64,000 nt of DNA from assembly GCF_030273125.1 (NCBI RefSeq), contig NC_081537.1, positions 18,660,603-18,724,602 on the forward strand, given 5' to 3'. The stretch is from Centropristis striata (lineage: Eukaryota; Chordata; Actinopteri; Perciformes; Serranidae). Positions within the stretch are counted from its first letter, which is position 1, and the number at the start of each line of letters is the position of its first letter. Shown here in pieces: positions 37,203-49,805 of this stretch. A program made the position numbers and the translations under genes. Below the pieces are notes generated by a model. It did no database searches and had not been told where the DNA came from. It worked only from the letters and a program-made list of their open reading frames with translations.

Positions 37203-38489
37203 TGTCAAAATCCATGCTCGGAAAAAGAAAGTGAGCGTGGAGGTTTCCAACATGTGGCCACTAATATATTCACAACTATAATCCAGCCAATATTGATATG
37301 ATCATATCTCTTTATAGCGATTAATCAGACTGTAAACAAAGCACACAGAGGAGGATATATTGGCCAGGATATGCGTTATCAATGGTCTTTGCCCACAAAG
37401 GCTAAACAGTCATCCAACCAATATCCAATGGGTTAGGGTCAGATGTGGGTCATCCCCAACCACAATATTAAAGCTGACCTTTATTGGCTATCTGCATATC
37501 GTACATCAATTCATTATTGACTTACACAATCCCCATCGTTCTCCAGTCCATCCACCCAAGCTGCCATAACAACCAGGCAATGGTCAGTAACATCTATTTC
37601 CCTTCCTGTGAATGATGTCTGCTTGGCATTGGACACACTTTGGGTTTTCTTTTGAGAGAAGGTGGCCTTGGCTCAATGGGGTTTCCTGTGTAAATTAAGG
37701 TGTCTGTTCGAGGAAGTATAATGCTTTGATGCATTAGAGTGTGAAAGTGTTTCCTCGAGCTTGTCTAAGTTGGATGCTGTCCGAATGAATGGCATAACGG
37801 GTCACTTTCATGGCTGGCTGCCCAGGTTTTCCTTGCTTATTATTTATCCTTATGTATTCGGAAGTGTTTATCTGGTCGTCACAATGCATTACGCCAAATT
37901 CTGCAGAAGGATAAAATGAAGTGTGAATGGTTTTTAGCTGGCCCCAAACAGGTCCTCCACTCATTTCCATTGGCTGACCCGCCTGCCTGACACCTTGTTG
38001 GCCCGATGCTGGAGCCAAGTGGGCTCGCTGTTGAATCCTGCAGCGGTGGCCAAGTACCTCGCATGTGTCAGCTCTGCCTCCCTTTGACAGGCTCGTGTGA
38101 AAAGTGCTCAAGTGCTGCTGCCTCTCCAGCCTCTCTCTGTGTGTGTGGAGACAAAGGAGATAGACTGATGGATATTACAAAAGACACAATAAACTATATG
38201 GTGCTTTTAGCACAAACAAATAAAATGATTACAGCTCCTATAAAGCATAACAGCATACCAATCAAGCATGACTTTGTAAATAAATAATATTTAATAATAT
38301 TTTCATGTGGCGAATATCATCCATCCTATGAATTCTGTTTTCCATGTAATGGAAATGGTTTTTTACAGTTCTGCACTGGGTTGCGCCGCTCTCCAGCCTA
38401 GTTTGAACCTAATTACTAATTTAATTTCTCAAAAAGAAATGGAAGTTTGGTCTTTCGACCCCTGGACATGGCAGTTTACGTGTCAAAGT
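37203..38489. other. dock1 intron, no gene
   Basis: Nothing recognised. Overlapping open frames at 37734-38111 and 38006-38287 match no family and lack splice-supported homology. Confidence 0.45.
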
Positions 38490-38705
38490 GTCAAAGTATA
38501 TTCGGGCAAGATACTGAACCCCAAATTGCTCCAGATGCCTGTCAAAATCAGTGTATGACTGTGTATGACTTTTAACATACTGATGAGCAGGTGGCAACTT
38601 GCAAGCGTTGGCCAATATTGTGAATGTGTTCGTGTGTAAAGGTAGCTTGAGTGGTTGCTATGATTAGAAAAGTGCTATACAAATGCTTTCCATTTAGCAG
38701 TTTAC
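38490..38705 (+). mobile_element. Retroposon-like tail
   Basis: GGGCAAGATACTGAACCCCA followed by TTGCTCCAGATGCC and, later, AAAAGTGCTATACAAATGCT-type wording is the pattern of a common fish SINE/LINE 3' region (usually ...GAAAAGCGCTATATAAATGC...CCATTTA). Diverged and probably old. Confidence 0.6.
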
Positions 38706-38892
38706 CAGCTGAAATAACCCCTAAGTAGACATCAGTTACAACTTAAACAAAACAGCTCTTAGAAAGTGTTAAAGCCTTCTATAAAATAGCAGCTGGCATC
38801 GCATATCATTATCAGTTATCTGGAGGAATGAGGTTAGAGCAAATAATTCTGAATAATTTTAACCTAATCATGTTTATTTTATTTTTTTTAAC

Positions 38893-39206
38893 ATATTTAT
38901 ATATTGTCAGCAAACATCACTCCTGTGTTCCAGTGGCACATTGTGTTAAACCACGTTTATAGTGTTGAAAGGCTCATTGATCATTAAAACACCTGAGCAT
39001 TATGTTAACACAGCTGAAAACTGTTTGTGCTGATTTGAGAAGCAATAAAATGATCCTTCCTCAGGCTGGTTGAGTATCTGGAGGTAAAGTTTGAGAATTG
39101 TTCATGTTAAAATTATTGTTTCTACCCTGTAAATAAAACAGTTTGTTTTCATGGGAAACAACACAGACATTTTCTGGGTGACCCCAAACTTTTGAGCGCT
39201 AGTGTA
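38893..39206. mobile_element. Tc1-like MITE, copy C, left end missing
   Basis: Shares ATCACTCCTGTGTTCCAGTG, CACCTGAGCATTATGTTA and the right end GGGTGACCCCAAACTTTTGA...CTAGTGTA with copies at 43752 and 54824. The left 140 bases present in the others are absent. Confidence 0.9.
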
Positions 39207-41559
39207 TGTAAAGATTTTTGGCTTATGTAATGCCTAATAGCAGAACACAGCTGATTGCTTTGAACATATTATTGTATTTCCACACATCATTAATTGGGTA
39301 ACAAATACATTGTTTTTTTTAATGGGTGAGTTCTAGTTAGAGAACATCTTTATAATTTCTTTACTCATAGTATTCAGGAACTGTTCATGCAGTTTAACAT
39401 TCTCTTATTGCGTGCTGTTTGTTGCCTCTGCTAGCAAAACCCATGATCATATTCTCAATGCCCCCCCTCCACACCACACTCGTATTGGTGATAACTTATG
39501 TTTGCATAGCGGGAGTGTCTTCATCCCTCTCAGATTAAATGGCATAGTGAGCATGTGAGGTTGTCTGTGTGCTTGTGTAATTTCCGCTGTAATGAGCCAG
39601 CAAATTCATATTTCATCAGGCCCGAAGCTAATAGAGAGAAAGAAGGAGTCATTTTTGTCCCTTTTGGTCAACCCCCTCCTCCTCATCATCCTTCTCTGTG
39701 CGCTCATGTCAGTTTTCTCTCCTCCTGAGATGGGTTGAGGCTCTCAGTCGAGATCTCTCCAGAGACCGGCGTGCCATTTCCCCATTGGCTTAATTAAAGC
39801 CTTGAAACAATGCTCTGTTTATGGGGCAACCCTTCACTACTAGAGCAAACATCCATTTTTTGCTTCTCTGCTGTCAGGCACTAAAGTGAGATGAATTATC
39901 AGAGAGATGCGAGCTACAGAGCGGCGTATGATGGATCTGGCCCTGCCCTCTAATCACCGCTTTTTCATTTCCGCTAAGATTCTGCCTCATTTGCTCTCAA
40001 GCTCAAGATGGATATGGAGGCAGGAGTTTCAGGAATCTGCAGCTTCTGGACTCTGTGATACATATCAATAGTTAAGTTTCTGTTTATTGTTCAGCCTGAG
40101 AAATTGTTTCAGCAGATAGATGCCAGAGATGGATGAACCACTCAAGTGGTGGCCATTAAATTATTAACTTCCATAAATATCTTGAGCATTCTTGTGTCCC
40201 ATCCTTCAGGTGATTCATCATCTCTAGTGGAAGCTCAATGATTAATCGGGAAAAAAAAGTGTTGCTCGTGGATGTATTTGAGGTCATGAGCTTCGACACA
40301 AATTGCTCCCTTGGATCCATTCATGACAAACGAACAATCGTGCATTCTGTGTTGCGATTTCGGAGGATTATTAATCATCATTTCCACTAACAAACTCTAC
40401 AAATGATTGGATTTGCTGACAACATGACTTTTCCATTTGTGCTGATCTTAGCCCAATCTTTCCATTTTTGGCCCAAAAACGTAAAATGATCTAAGTAAAG
40501 CTTCATTTTTCCATTTTGTATCTATCCAATGATGTTGTTTTTAACATAAAGTGCACATTAGACCCCCACAGAGCTGCGAGTCTTGCTGATTTCTGTTTGT
40601 TTGAGTGTCACATTTTCTCTCTATTGGCATCACAGATGAAGGAGCTCCTTGTTTGTGTGATTTAATTCAAATAAATTCAGCCTTTAAACCAGAATACAAA
40701 CAAGTCCTGACACGCAGGAGGCATCACAGAATCAAACTTAAAGTAACCTTGTACGTTCAAAGCAAAAAAAAACAAGGCCAGTTGTCTCAGGAATTCTTAA
40801 CCTTTTTGTTTCTGTTTCTTGTGTCTGTTTGTATTGTTTCCAGTTGGTATTGTTTGGCAGACGGCTGAGGAAGTATTTTTTGGTTCTCTCCCTCAACTGC
40901 CGCCCCTCTGCAGCTCCTCAGTGTGTCACATATACCTCCATCGCCCACACCAAAATCAGAATTGATAGGCCCGCTTGTGACTAGTGAGGGAGAGACTTTT
41001 TTTATTTTTTTATTCCCCAAACCCTGCTTTATTTGATTTCTTACCACCCTCTGTCTCGCACAAAAAAAAACACGTTGTCATGGTGACTCTACCGGATTTA
41101 TCCCAGTGATAAAAATGTAAGAGACGAGCCATGAGAGGACAGGCTGACCTCTGACTTCTTCTGGTTCACTCCAAACGCCGCTGGTCACTGTGATAGACCT
41201 GTGGAGTCAGCTGTGTGACAGAAGAGGCTATCGCACCACGCTACTTTGCACTTATCAACTTAGAGCCGCAGACCTCAGAGAAGCACACCTGAACTTTTCC
41301 ATTTCCCCGTCATGCCCCACATCTCTATTTCTCACATTAGCCCTTAACAGCTGGCGTGGCATGTGTTCCTGTTCTGCATTTAGATCTTAATCGCTGCACA
41401 GTGAAAGGTCTGAATCTCTTTTTCTGGCAGAGATTCTCTGTCTGTGTCTTCCACTCTGAAACCATGTCACGCTGGGAATTTAAACTGCACAAGAATGAGT
41501 TCTTAAACCAGGATTTAAGTTAGCATGTTAGCTCCCTGGGGTCTAACCTCTCAAACTCA
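39207..41559. other. dock1 intron; possible conserved element 40200-40400
   Basis: No exon recognised. 40200-40400 is low-repeat with paired ATTAAT/TTAATCATCA motifs and may be a conserved non-coding element, on texture only. Confidence 0.35.
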
Positions 41560-42150
41560 ATGATGATTTTGAATGGGATGGTAGTTAGATCCCTGAAATA
41601 AGGTCTGTGGTTAACACAAGCTGAAGAGAAGTTTGGTTTTGTTGTACAACATAAAATATGTGAATTTCGATGTGTCCTTATAAAGGCTGTTGCTAAAAAG
41701 CTAACAAGTGGCTAAATGAGACTACAGTGATTGTCGGGGACATTAAAATTTATCACGCTGGACACGGACCGGCAACTCTCACACTAGTCCTCCTCACAGC
41801 CTCTAGTGTTTTTTAGTGCTCTTGTAGATTGTAAATTAGGTCAATAAAACAATTTATTTAGCTACAGTTTCACTAGCTTGTAAAAACTGCTAGTTAGCTT
41901 GTCCGAGACCGTCTGAAGCAATAGCCTAATGTTAGCTTTTTACTTCTGTTGGCTCCATTAATGCTTCAAACATCATATAAGTGATGTTCATTTGTGAAGA
42001 TTATCCTGCTGAATAAAACTTGTCAACATCAGAAACATGTGTTGGCCACAGAGCATATTTTCTGCAATAATCCAAAATCCAAGACAAAAATCCCATAGGT
42101 GAATTTTCAATAGACCCCACGGAGATGCTAACTTCCAGGTTGGCCTACAA
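41560..42150. mobile_element. Dispersed teleost repeat, class unknown
   Basis: Wording such as CAATAAAACAATTTATTTAG, AAAAACTGCTAGTTAGCTTG, GAAGCAATAGCCTAATGTTA and GAATAAAACTTGTCAACATC is familiar from many fish loci as one interspersed repeat. Ends not determined. Confidence 0.55.
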
Positions 42151-43751
42151 AAATATATTTGCTCTCTACATGCCAGCTAGACCTCCATTTAATTTGCCAT
42201 CAACGTTTGCCACATGATCCTCTTTTCTCTAGCAGCAATGTTTATTTGGAAACTTAAGATTCATTCATGAGCAACACAATAAAATCAATAGTGACATTGG
42301 GGTATGCATGCCTGTGTTGTCGGCAGTCTTGGTTGAACATTGGGAGTAAGCTGAAGGGGCTTATGCTACTGTAAGCATCGCTAGAGCCTTATGGCAAGTC
42401 CCACACTGAGGCTTACAGCATTTAAAGTGTGCTCTGAAGGCTCTTTCTCTTGGGGATTCATACACAGCTGAAGAGATGGGAAGAAGGAGCGATCGTGGGA
42501 TACCCTCCAGCTGATTTAGTCTGCAAGCTGCTGCAACAGGCGCCAATGACTTCTAAAGACTGCTCCCTGCTTTGAAGCCCTCGCTCCTTTTATTAATAAA
42601 GTGACTGCCCAATGTGAGGGGAATTGCAGCAGCCGGTGCCTGTCCCCTCATGCCAGTTAGACTTGCAGAGCTGGGAAATTAGAGTTTGAATGAAGAAAGA
42701 TGGTTCAAACATCCTCAAACAAGACTTTGAATAATGCTGCTTTTGTCTGGGAACAATACCTTAAACCTACCTTTAATTCAGTACCACAGGTCATCCATAT
42801 ACTTGTAATTAAGCAGTTGTATCCTTTGTTCTCTAGTTAAAAGAATAAGATGTTACAGAAGTGTGACAGAAATGTCCTGAATACACACTTTGTGTTTTCT
42901 AATCAGGCTCTGTATAAATTTGTTATCCATCTTTAATGCTGAAAAAAAAACTAAGGCTTGCATGTCCTCCCAGATAATATAGTCCTGCCCTCTGCTTTAG
43001 AAAAAAACATTTCCATATTAATATAACATGAGTCACACTGGTTTCTCTGATCTGTGAAGCATCACTGAGAGGGAAGTGAAGCAGTCATCAGCTTCACGTA
43101 GCATAACAAAGAAGTAGTGAGGGAAACATGAATAATAGACGTCAGTGATTGTTTTTGTCTTTTGCATGATTTTCTGATCATCACTGATGATGTGGTAATT
43201 TCCATACATATTAATGATGGTAATTAACCTTTTTTCAAAAGATATTCCAATGTCTTATAGCGAAAAATTAATCAAACCATAAGCATCAGAAGAAAAAACA
43301 GCATTGGACAGAGGGGTCAGGTGAGGGGAGAGTGTGTGTGAGTGTTCAGCATCGTTTCTGCTCTGCTGTGTTTTGGTGGGTCAGGCCTAATTACAGCTCA
43401 AGGAGACGTTCTCCAGTGAAACAGAATGCCTTGTGAGGATTAACTACCATGAAGCAGCTGAGTTATATCCACCGCATGAGGGCTGCATTAACAGAGTCCT
43501 CACTCCTCTGAGGTAGTCCCTGTCCAGATTAAAGTCCCAACCTGGGGTTTGTCCTGGCGATTAGTTATGGAATAATACTTGGGTTGGCATTTTTGTAACC
43601 AAATCTTACTGTAACTCAAAATAGACGTTTACTGGGCTCAAGTTTGTTTTATTCTATAGATGACATTAATAAATATTAACCCTTCTGTGTTTGTGTAAAG
43701 ACAGATGCTTACATTCAAAAATGTAAATAAATCATGCAAAATATCTAAACA
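42151..43751. other. dock1 intron, no gene
   Basis: Nothing recognised. Confidence 0.5.
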
Positions 43752-44265
43752 TACACTGCCGCTGAAAAGTTAAGGGTCACTTAGAAATGTTCTTATTTTT
43801 CAAAGAAAAGCACTTTTTTTAAATTAAAAAAAGACATACAGTCTTGACATTGTTAATGTGGTAAATGACTATTAAAGCTGGAAACGGCTGATTTTCTCAT
43901 GAAATATCTATTTTATATTGTCAGCACTCATCACTCCTGTGTTCCAGTGGCACATTGTGTTAATCCGCATTTATAGTGTTGAAAGGCTCATTGATCATTA
44001 AAACACCTGAGCATTATGTTAGCACAGCTGAAAACTGTTTTGTGCTGATTTGAGAAGCAATACAATGATCCTTCCTCAGGCTAGTTGAGTATCTGGAGGT
44101 AAAGTTTGAGATTTGTACAGGTTAAAATTATTATTTCTACCCTTGTTAATGACTTTACTATATTTTTGATTCATTTTATAACTCATTTAATGAATAAAAG
44201 TTTGTTTTCATGGAAAACAACACAGAAATTTTCTGGGTGACCCCAAACTTTTGAGGGCTAGTGTA
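43752..44265. mobile_element. Tc1-like MITE, copy A, complete
   Basis: Left end TACACTGCCGCTGAAAAGTT followed by AAGGGTCACTTAGAAATG; right end GGGTGACCCCAAACTTTTGA...CTAGTGTA. Inverted ends with TA at both borders, 514 bases, no transposase. The body matches copies at 38893 and 54824. Confidence 0.9.
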
Positions 44266-44296
44266 TGACTTTAAAAAGAGACATATATTGCTTTAT

Positions 44297-44308
44297 CCCC
44301 CCCCCCCC
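44297..44308. repeat. Run of 12 C
   Basis: Homopolymer visible directly; length is assembly-sensitive. Confidence 0.9.
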
Positions 44309-44414
44309 GTTTGAATATCTGTTTCTCATGGGCCATTGATTTTGTTTATACTACAGCTACCATATTTTGCAATCAATATTTACGGCATAATGATAAATTA
44401 AACTAGAATGCTTT

Positions 44415-44485
44415 GCTTAACCTGCTGCCCCCGCGACCTGGCGCCGTATAAGCAGATGAAAATGGATGGGTGGATGGATGATAAG
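44415..44485 (+). mobile_element. Retroelement 3' tail with ATGG repeats
   Basis: CTGCTGCCCCCGCGACCTGG, then GCCGTATAAGCAGATGAAAA and a GGATGGGTGGATGGATGAT tail form the 3' end of a common fish LINE-type repeat (GGATAAGCGG...GGATGGATGG). Confidence 0.65.
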
Positions 44486-45452
44486 TTAAAGCAAAAAAAC
44501 TGGTCTATTGCCACTTTAAAGACGTATATGTGTTAAAGCTTAGTCTCAGTCCTGCGATGTGATGCTTACTTTAATGGTTTTTGAGTTGGAGCTAGACGTC
44601 ACCTGTGATGTGTGTAAAGCTTATCACACCTTCGACTTATTAATCCGGATCTGTGTCCATGCATTCTGTCACAAAGCAGTTTTAATTAGCTTCTCTTATC
44701 TTCGGTGCATTTTATTTGATCAGCTGCTTGAAGTAAAACTGTCTGTAATAATAGATGCAAATGATGCAGCTTCTTAATAAACAGTACATCTTTTGTTGGT
44801 CCAATGGAGACTCTCACAACATCATGTCTTTTCTACCTGTGTCTTTTAACTTTCCTTTTGTTCTTGTGTGAGTCTCTTGGTAGCTTATTATCATGACTCT
44901 CTGCATAAACACCATGCTTGAGTCATCTATTCCTGTGAATTTCTCTGTCAGCCTTATACAGTGTGAACAAAGTCCTGCAGGGGCTTTCCAAAATGTGTCA
45001 GTACTTTGCCATTTCCTTTCCCGGTTCTTTTCTCCAGTATGTCTCGGCCTTTGTCCAGACATACCACTGGCGGCGGCAACCTCTCTCCTCTTAGCCTACC
45101 ACACGTTTGCCTCCCCTTATCTGCCCTCCACAGCTCATGTACAGCATGCTAACCAGAGCTAGGATAGTGCACTGTAAAGTGAAGACAGCACTTTAGCGTC
45201 CTCACAGGCATTATAATCAGTGGAGACAAAGAGCTGGGGAGCTGGGGAGTGAAGGCCAGCAGGTTAATGAGATCAGCCACTGAGTGAGGGCGCCTACCTT
45301 TCCAACTTGGGAGGCCAGGCCTGCTTCAGTATTCACATCCAATCAACTCTGCTAGTCAGTATCCATCAAAATCACAGGCAGCGACTCGTCCTATCCTCAG
45401 CCTTCAATTTGAACCTGATTGTGAATCGAATGTGCTTCTTTCTCTTCTCCAG
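44486..45452. other. dock1 intron just before the exon
   Basis: Contains the polypyrimidine tract of the exon at 45453; otherwise nothing recognised. Open frames here are shadows or chance. Confidence 0.5.
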
Positions 45453-45554
45453 GGCAGCTTCGTGGCCAGCATGACTGCCACACTGAGGCAGATGGACGAC
45501 TATCATTACGCTCATCTGATCAGCACCTTTGGCAAGATAAGGAGCGATGTGGTG
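45453..45554 (+). CDS. dock1: dock1 internal exon (DOCK180 Rac/Rho exchange factor)
   Basis: DOCK1 (DOCK180) activates Rac together with ELMO through its C-terminal DHR2 domain, acting in migration, engulfment and myoblast fusion. This 34-codon exon starts in phase 0 after a strong acceptor (TTCTTTCTCTTCTCCAG) and ends before GTGAGT. It reads GSFVASMTATLRQMDDYHY followed by AHLISTFGKIRSDVV, matching the conserved helical region ahead of DHR2 in DOCK1/DOCK2/DOCK5. Together with the next exon it fits DOCK1 best, and the antisense insyn2a gene to the left supports this, since human INSYN2A is nested in DOCK1 (its paralogue INSYN2B is nested in DOCK2). The preceding dock1 exon is not recognisable in 1-45452. 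Confidence 0.95.
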
Positions 45555-46818
45555 GTGAGTACACCTTACCGGCGTGCCCATATCTACTAGATGAGCCACT
45601 TCAGGCCAAGTTGTTGTGTAATAACTTCAATTGCAGTCCCCCATAGTTCAGTATCATTTTTGCTCTGTCTTTTCTAGAAATCAAAAGTTAGATTAGATCT
45701 GTTAGGAAAATGTTTTCCTCCACAATGCAGTATGAAATTGAATTTCTGTTAGTCCTTGCTCTCAGGCTGCTACATGCACAGCATGCTCTTGATGATAGTA
45801 ACTCCTAGGGGAAGCAGATCACTCATTGCAGCCAACAAGTTGTGGAGGAGGGATAAATCTCATTGATGTTATGGATTTCAGCTCTGAATAATTCCTCCCT
45901 CGAAGCGGTGTTTCTCTAGTATCTGCTGCCAGATTAGCATTATGTTACTCTACTCTGACAAGTGGGGGAATCCCACTGTTTGCTCTTATCGCAGCAAACG
46001 ACTTATGAGCTTCATACGCAGGACACAAATCTGATTTATATTATAGGTAAAGCTTTATAATCTAAGCAGAGAGAGATTCTGGCCTCACTTGCTGCACATC
46101 CTGTTTTTTATTTGATATCAAATGAATGATTTCCCTTTTTAAATATTGATAGAATTGGTACAAATACGACTCATTTGTACTTATTAATGTTTGATTGAAG
46201 GTGTGTATACTGACTTCAAGAAAGGAGTTCATCAGAGCCAGATTAGTGGGTTAGCTAAGTGAGGCCAGAACTGGTTTCTGGATTGAAATCTGTTAAAAAA
46301 GCAATTTTTTTCCGCTTTGTGGTACACCCCTCTGTTCAGTTAGAACAATTTTTATTTCCGAATATTTAAGTTTCCTATTGAGGCTTTAAGGAGATTTTCA
46401 GGGTGACTGATGGAAAAAAAAGAGGAAGAATCAACACAAATAGAACTCTCTGACCTTGATGATTGTTACACAGGGCTTGTTTGAGGCCGGCTGTCTAGTT
46501 CCCATAGCAGGCTGAACAATCACTGTGATGAAGCTGGATCTTCCCACAGATTCATTGTTCCTGAAGCTGGCGTGGGCCATATCCACATTTCAGAACTGGC
46601 TGCAGCCCAAAGGACTTTGTTGTTTTGCAGTTGTTCTCTAAACACGTCACCACAAAGCTCAGGGATCCATCCAGGAGTGAAACATCCACAGCCAGGAATA
46701 GATTAACATGCATATTTATGGTTTTGGGGTATTTAGCTGAAACTCAAATTTAGAGGATGCTATTGTAGGTGTAGGAGGAAACTTAAGAGGAAATCTAATT
46801 TGGAAAGAAGTTGATGAC
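45555..46818. other. dock1 intron between the two exons, left part
   Basis: Starts with the donor GTGAGT; no other feature recognised. Confidence 0.6.
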
Positions 46819-47410
46819 TTTAAGCGCATTTCCATTAGGTACTTTTCCCTCTAGTGAGTTACTATGGGTGTGTTTTGGGAGAGAGGATCAGCCAAAGGTC
46901 CAACCAACTTCACCGGTTAGCGGCTCAGGTAGCGGCTCAGAAAGTAGCTGCCTCTGGTAGGTACTTTCTGAGCCGCTACTAACTAGTCGACGCTGATTGG
47001 ATATGGTTGAGGCGGCAACTTTGTGCACGCGTGATTCATTTGCAGACTGGACACTGAAGGGTTAACGTTTCCTGCTCTGACTGCAGCTGGGAGAGACTGC
47101 TGTGGGAGGACTAGGCCGCTTGTGAGTGCTGAGAGTAGGAACGAGTCTCCAAAAGTCTCCGATAACACCAGAAAAGGTCGCTAGATTTGTTGCTAGTCGC
47201 TTTTTTGAAAAAGAGTCGCTAAAGGGGTCTGAATAGTCGCTCAATATTGTGACAAAGTGGTTGCCGCGTCACTCTGTTGTCACATTCGAACTCGTTCGTT
47301 GGTTAGCCACTACAAAAGTACCTGTATGGGAACAGAGGCCGAGGGGAACTAACTAGTGGGCGTAGCCAAAACACACTTTCCAAAAAGTACTCAGTGGAAA
47401 CACGCCTTTT
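46819..47410. mobile_element. MITE inside the dock1 intron
   Basis: Left end near GCGCATTTCCATTAGGTACT is mirrored by AAAGTACTCAGTGGAAACAC on the right, and GGGTGTGTTTTGG by CCAAAACACAC further in. An internal inverted repeat GAAAGTAGC...GGTACTTTCTGAGCCGCTAC lies at 46928-46978. No transposase; superfamily not certain (hAT or PIF/Harbinger-like). Confidence 0.7.
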
Positions 47411-47773
47411 GTGTTGTTATGTAGAGCTGAGTATCTGTTAGTGGAATAAATGAACCTATGATCAAGTTGTCATGTTGTGCTTTAATAGCTGATAATTATG
47501 TATCTGCTCTGACAACTAAATAACACAAGAACTGTCTCTCTCTGAGATGTAACACACATCTCATTGTACTACAACAGGATTAAAAACACTGGTGTTATTG
47601 GTCTCAAGGGCCACCTGCAAAAGAGAAGTATGTGTGTCACCTTGACCTTAAAAACTAATCTAAAAGCTGTTTCTGCCTGAAAGCCACAAACTCCCAACAG
47701 TTCATTTCAGATTGCTCTTATCTTGGGGCTGGGAAGAATAACACTTTTCAAAACTTTTTTCTCTCTGTTGCAG

Positions 47774-47868
47774 GATTTCCTAATGGAAACATTTATCATG
47801 TTTAAAGATCTCATTGGGAAAAACGTCTACCCCTCAGACTGGGTCATAATGAACATGATGCAAAATAA
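47774..47868 (+). CDS. dock1: dock1 next internal exon
   Basis: Preceded by an acceptor (TTTTTTCTCTCTGTTGCAG) and followed by a donor (GTAAGT). It continues in frame directly from the exon ending at 45554: DFLMETFIMFKDLIGKNV, then YPSDWVIMNMMQN, ending on AA, which needs a G from the next exon for the expected lysine. The wording VYPxDWVIMNM is characteristic of DOCK1 as opposed to DOCK5 (recalled as VYPGDWMAM). The segment lies roughly 100 residues or more before the catalytic DHR2 domain. The intron between the two exons is 2219 bases and carries a MITE at about 46819-47410. The next exon, expected to start with VFLRAINQYAD, was not seen before 64000, so the following intron is at least 16 kb. 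Confidence 0.95.
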
Positions 47869-48745
47869 GTAAGTACGACCACGCCGGACACACACACGCT
47901 CACACAAACACACTCATAACGCATGCTGCTTCAAACTCCCCACACTGTTGTTGCTAAGGAACAGAAGTCAGAAGTAGGTAAGGATATTTTCTAATGTTTT
48001 TCTCTCCATGCAAATATCGGCACAAGGCCTCAGCAGTGTAGCAATCAGATGAGCAGTCAGCGCAGCCGCGAACAATCACATGAATTATAGATGCTCGGGT
48101 GTATGCCGCCTGCTAATCTCCAAACTTAGTCTCAGCATCTCTTTACTTTGTTGCTTGTTGTGCTGCCACGGCCTTCTGTTTTATTAATGTGAACCTTGCC
48201 TGATTCCATTTTTGTTTGAAATATAAAAAAGAGAGATGAAAGGTGCTTTGCAGTTTCGGAGTTTAGTCAAGAGCCATGCTTTTATGCACTTGACAGATGA
48301 AGTTAGAGCTCGAAAAAGTATTTAAAGGCTCTTTTGTGTTGTTTTTTCTACTTCCATTTGTATCTTTACAGAAGAGACGGAACGAGTTGTAGTGCTCTAT
48401 TATGCAATGGCGAGGCAACAGCTGTCAGATGAAAGTCAGTTTTATAATAACAAAGAAAGAAAATTATGTCTTTCTCAACAGTATCCTTGCATTCTCTTTA
48501 AACTGTAAGATTTGTTTTGAACACTGGTCACTATTAAATTAACATATGTTCAAAGAGTGTCCCGATTTAGCATTGCACTCCTATAACAGAGTCTCAGTGG
48601 ACTGTTCAGGAAGATATAAATCAGTGCAACAGCTTTTTTGTTCCACTTTTTTTTTTCTTCCTTGTGAAAATCTGGCGCCTACATTACCCACAATGCAGCT
48701 CAACTGCCACCAGTTCTGTCCATTGATTGGGTAAATTGTGCTATA
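47869..48745. other. Start of the next dock1 intron
   Basis: Begins GTAAGT. A short CA-rich stretch at 47888-47915; otherwise nothing recognised. Confidence 0.6.
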
Positions 48746-48753
48746 GTAGCAGC

Positions 48754-49375
48754 TAGGGATGGGAATAAATTATCAATGATTGATTGATGGTCATTTAGAA
48801 TTTGGTCGATCACCTGGAATTTTGAATCCATCTGTATTTTTTATTTAATTTGATCTATGAGTGCGTATCAATACTCACTGAACTGAAACATGGCCCATCG
48901 TCAATAAGCCAATGAGCTGAGAATTTAGTTAGATAAAGCTACAGTTTGCAAACTGAAAGTTGCAATAACAATTATAAAACTTGACTTGACTAGCTTAACT
49001 AGCTTACTGTATCAAACCTTGCTAGCATGAATTACTAGGTTTAATTTTCTCCAAAACTTATTTAAACACAAAACACACTTGAATATACAAGATTCCTGTG
49101 GACACTAACCTTATGCCTCTTCGGGGACTAAAACATAACACATTGAACTTCTTGACGTTATCTTTACAGCATCATCTCAGTTGAATTAGTTTAAAAATCG
49201 ACAGAATCAAGTCTCTTTTCATCCTTTCAAAATAGAAGCGTCTGTTATCAAATCAGGTTTTTGCATAGTACTGTATATATATATATATTTTTAATTTTTT
49301 TCAATGAATCAATTAATTGATCGTTAACATTATAGATGCTCAAGTTGGCAAGTTTCTTCCAAAAGCCCATCCCTA
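48754..49375. mobile_element. Complete non-autonomous hAT element (TAGGGATGGGA family)
   Basis: Ends TAGGGATGGGA and CCCATCCCTA are inverted. The flanking 8-mers GTAGCAGC (48746-48753) and GTAGCAGT (49376-49383) are a target duplication with one change. 622 bases, no coding. A second, decayed copy is at 9754-10290. Confidence 0.9.
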
Positions 49376-49805
49376 GTAGCAGTTTATGTAACTGGTAACT
49401 TCTTTATAATTTCAAACCAAAGTATATATGTTTATTAATTCAACTGATGCATTGCTATTCTCTCTTCGTCTTGAAAGCTTTTTCTGATTTCGGTAAAGGC
49501 CTACAGCACTTTATTTTGTCTAAGGGATTCTCATTGCCCACAATGAAATAATTCTGATTAAAGAAGAATCTTAATTATTTATTCTTGAATAAGAGCAGCT
49601 TCTAGTGTTATCAAGTGATTCGGAACATGCTGAAGTCTGTGTTAATCTACTACAAGCAAACTTTTGTTTCTTTTCTTGTTAGTTCTCTGGTTCACTGGGA
49701 AATATCTCAGTAAATTTAGCCTTTCAGTTGACACATTTCTTCCATTTGTTACTTCTGTTGCATTAATAAAAGATGATGGAAGTAAATAATTCTGTTTATT
49801 TTTAT

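Noticed and set aside
38490..38705. tRNA-derived SINE head with a tRNA gene
   Set aside because: No A-box/B-box pair or cloverleaf could be recognised; only the 3' tail-like wording is visible.
45372..45599. 75-codon - strand open frame over the dock1 exon
   Set aside because: Antisense shadow of the + strand dock1 exon at 45453-45554.
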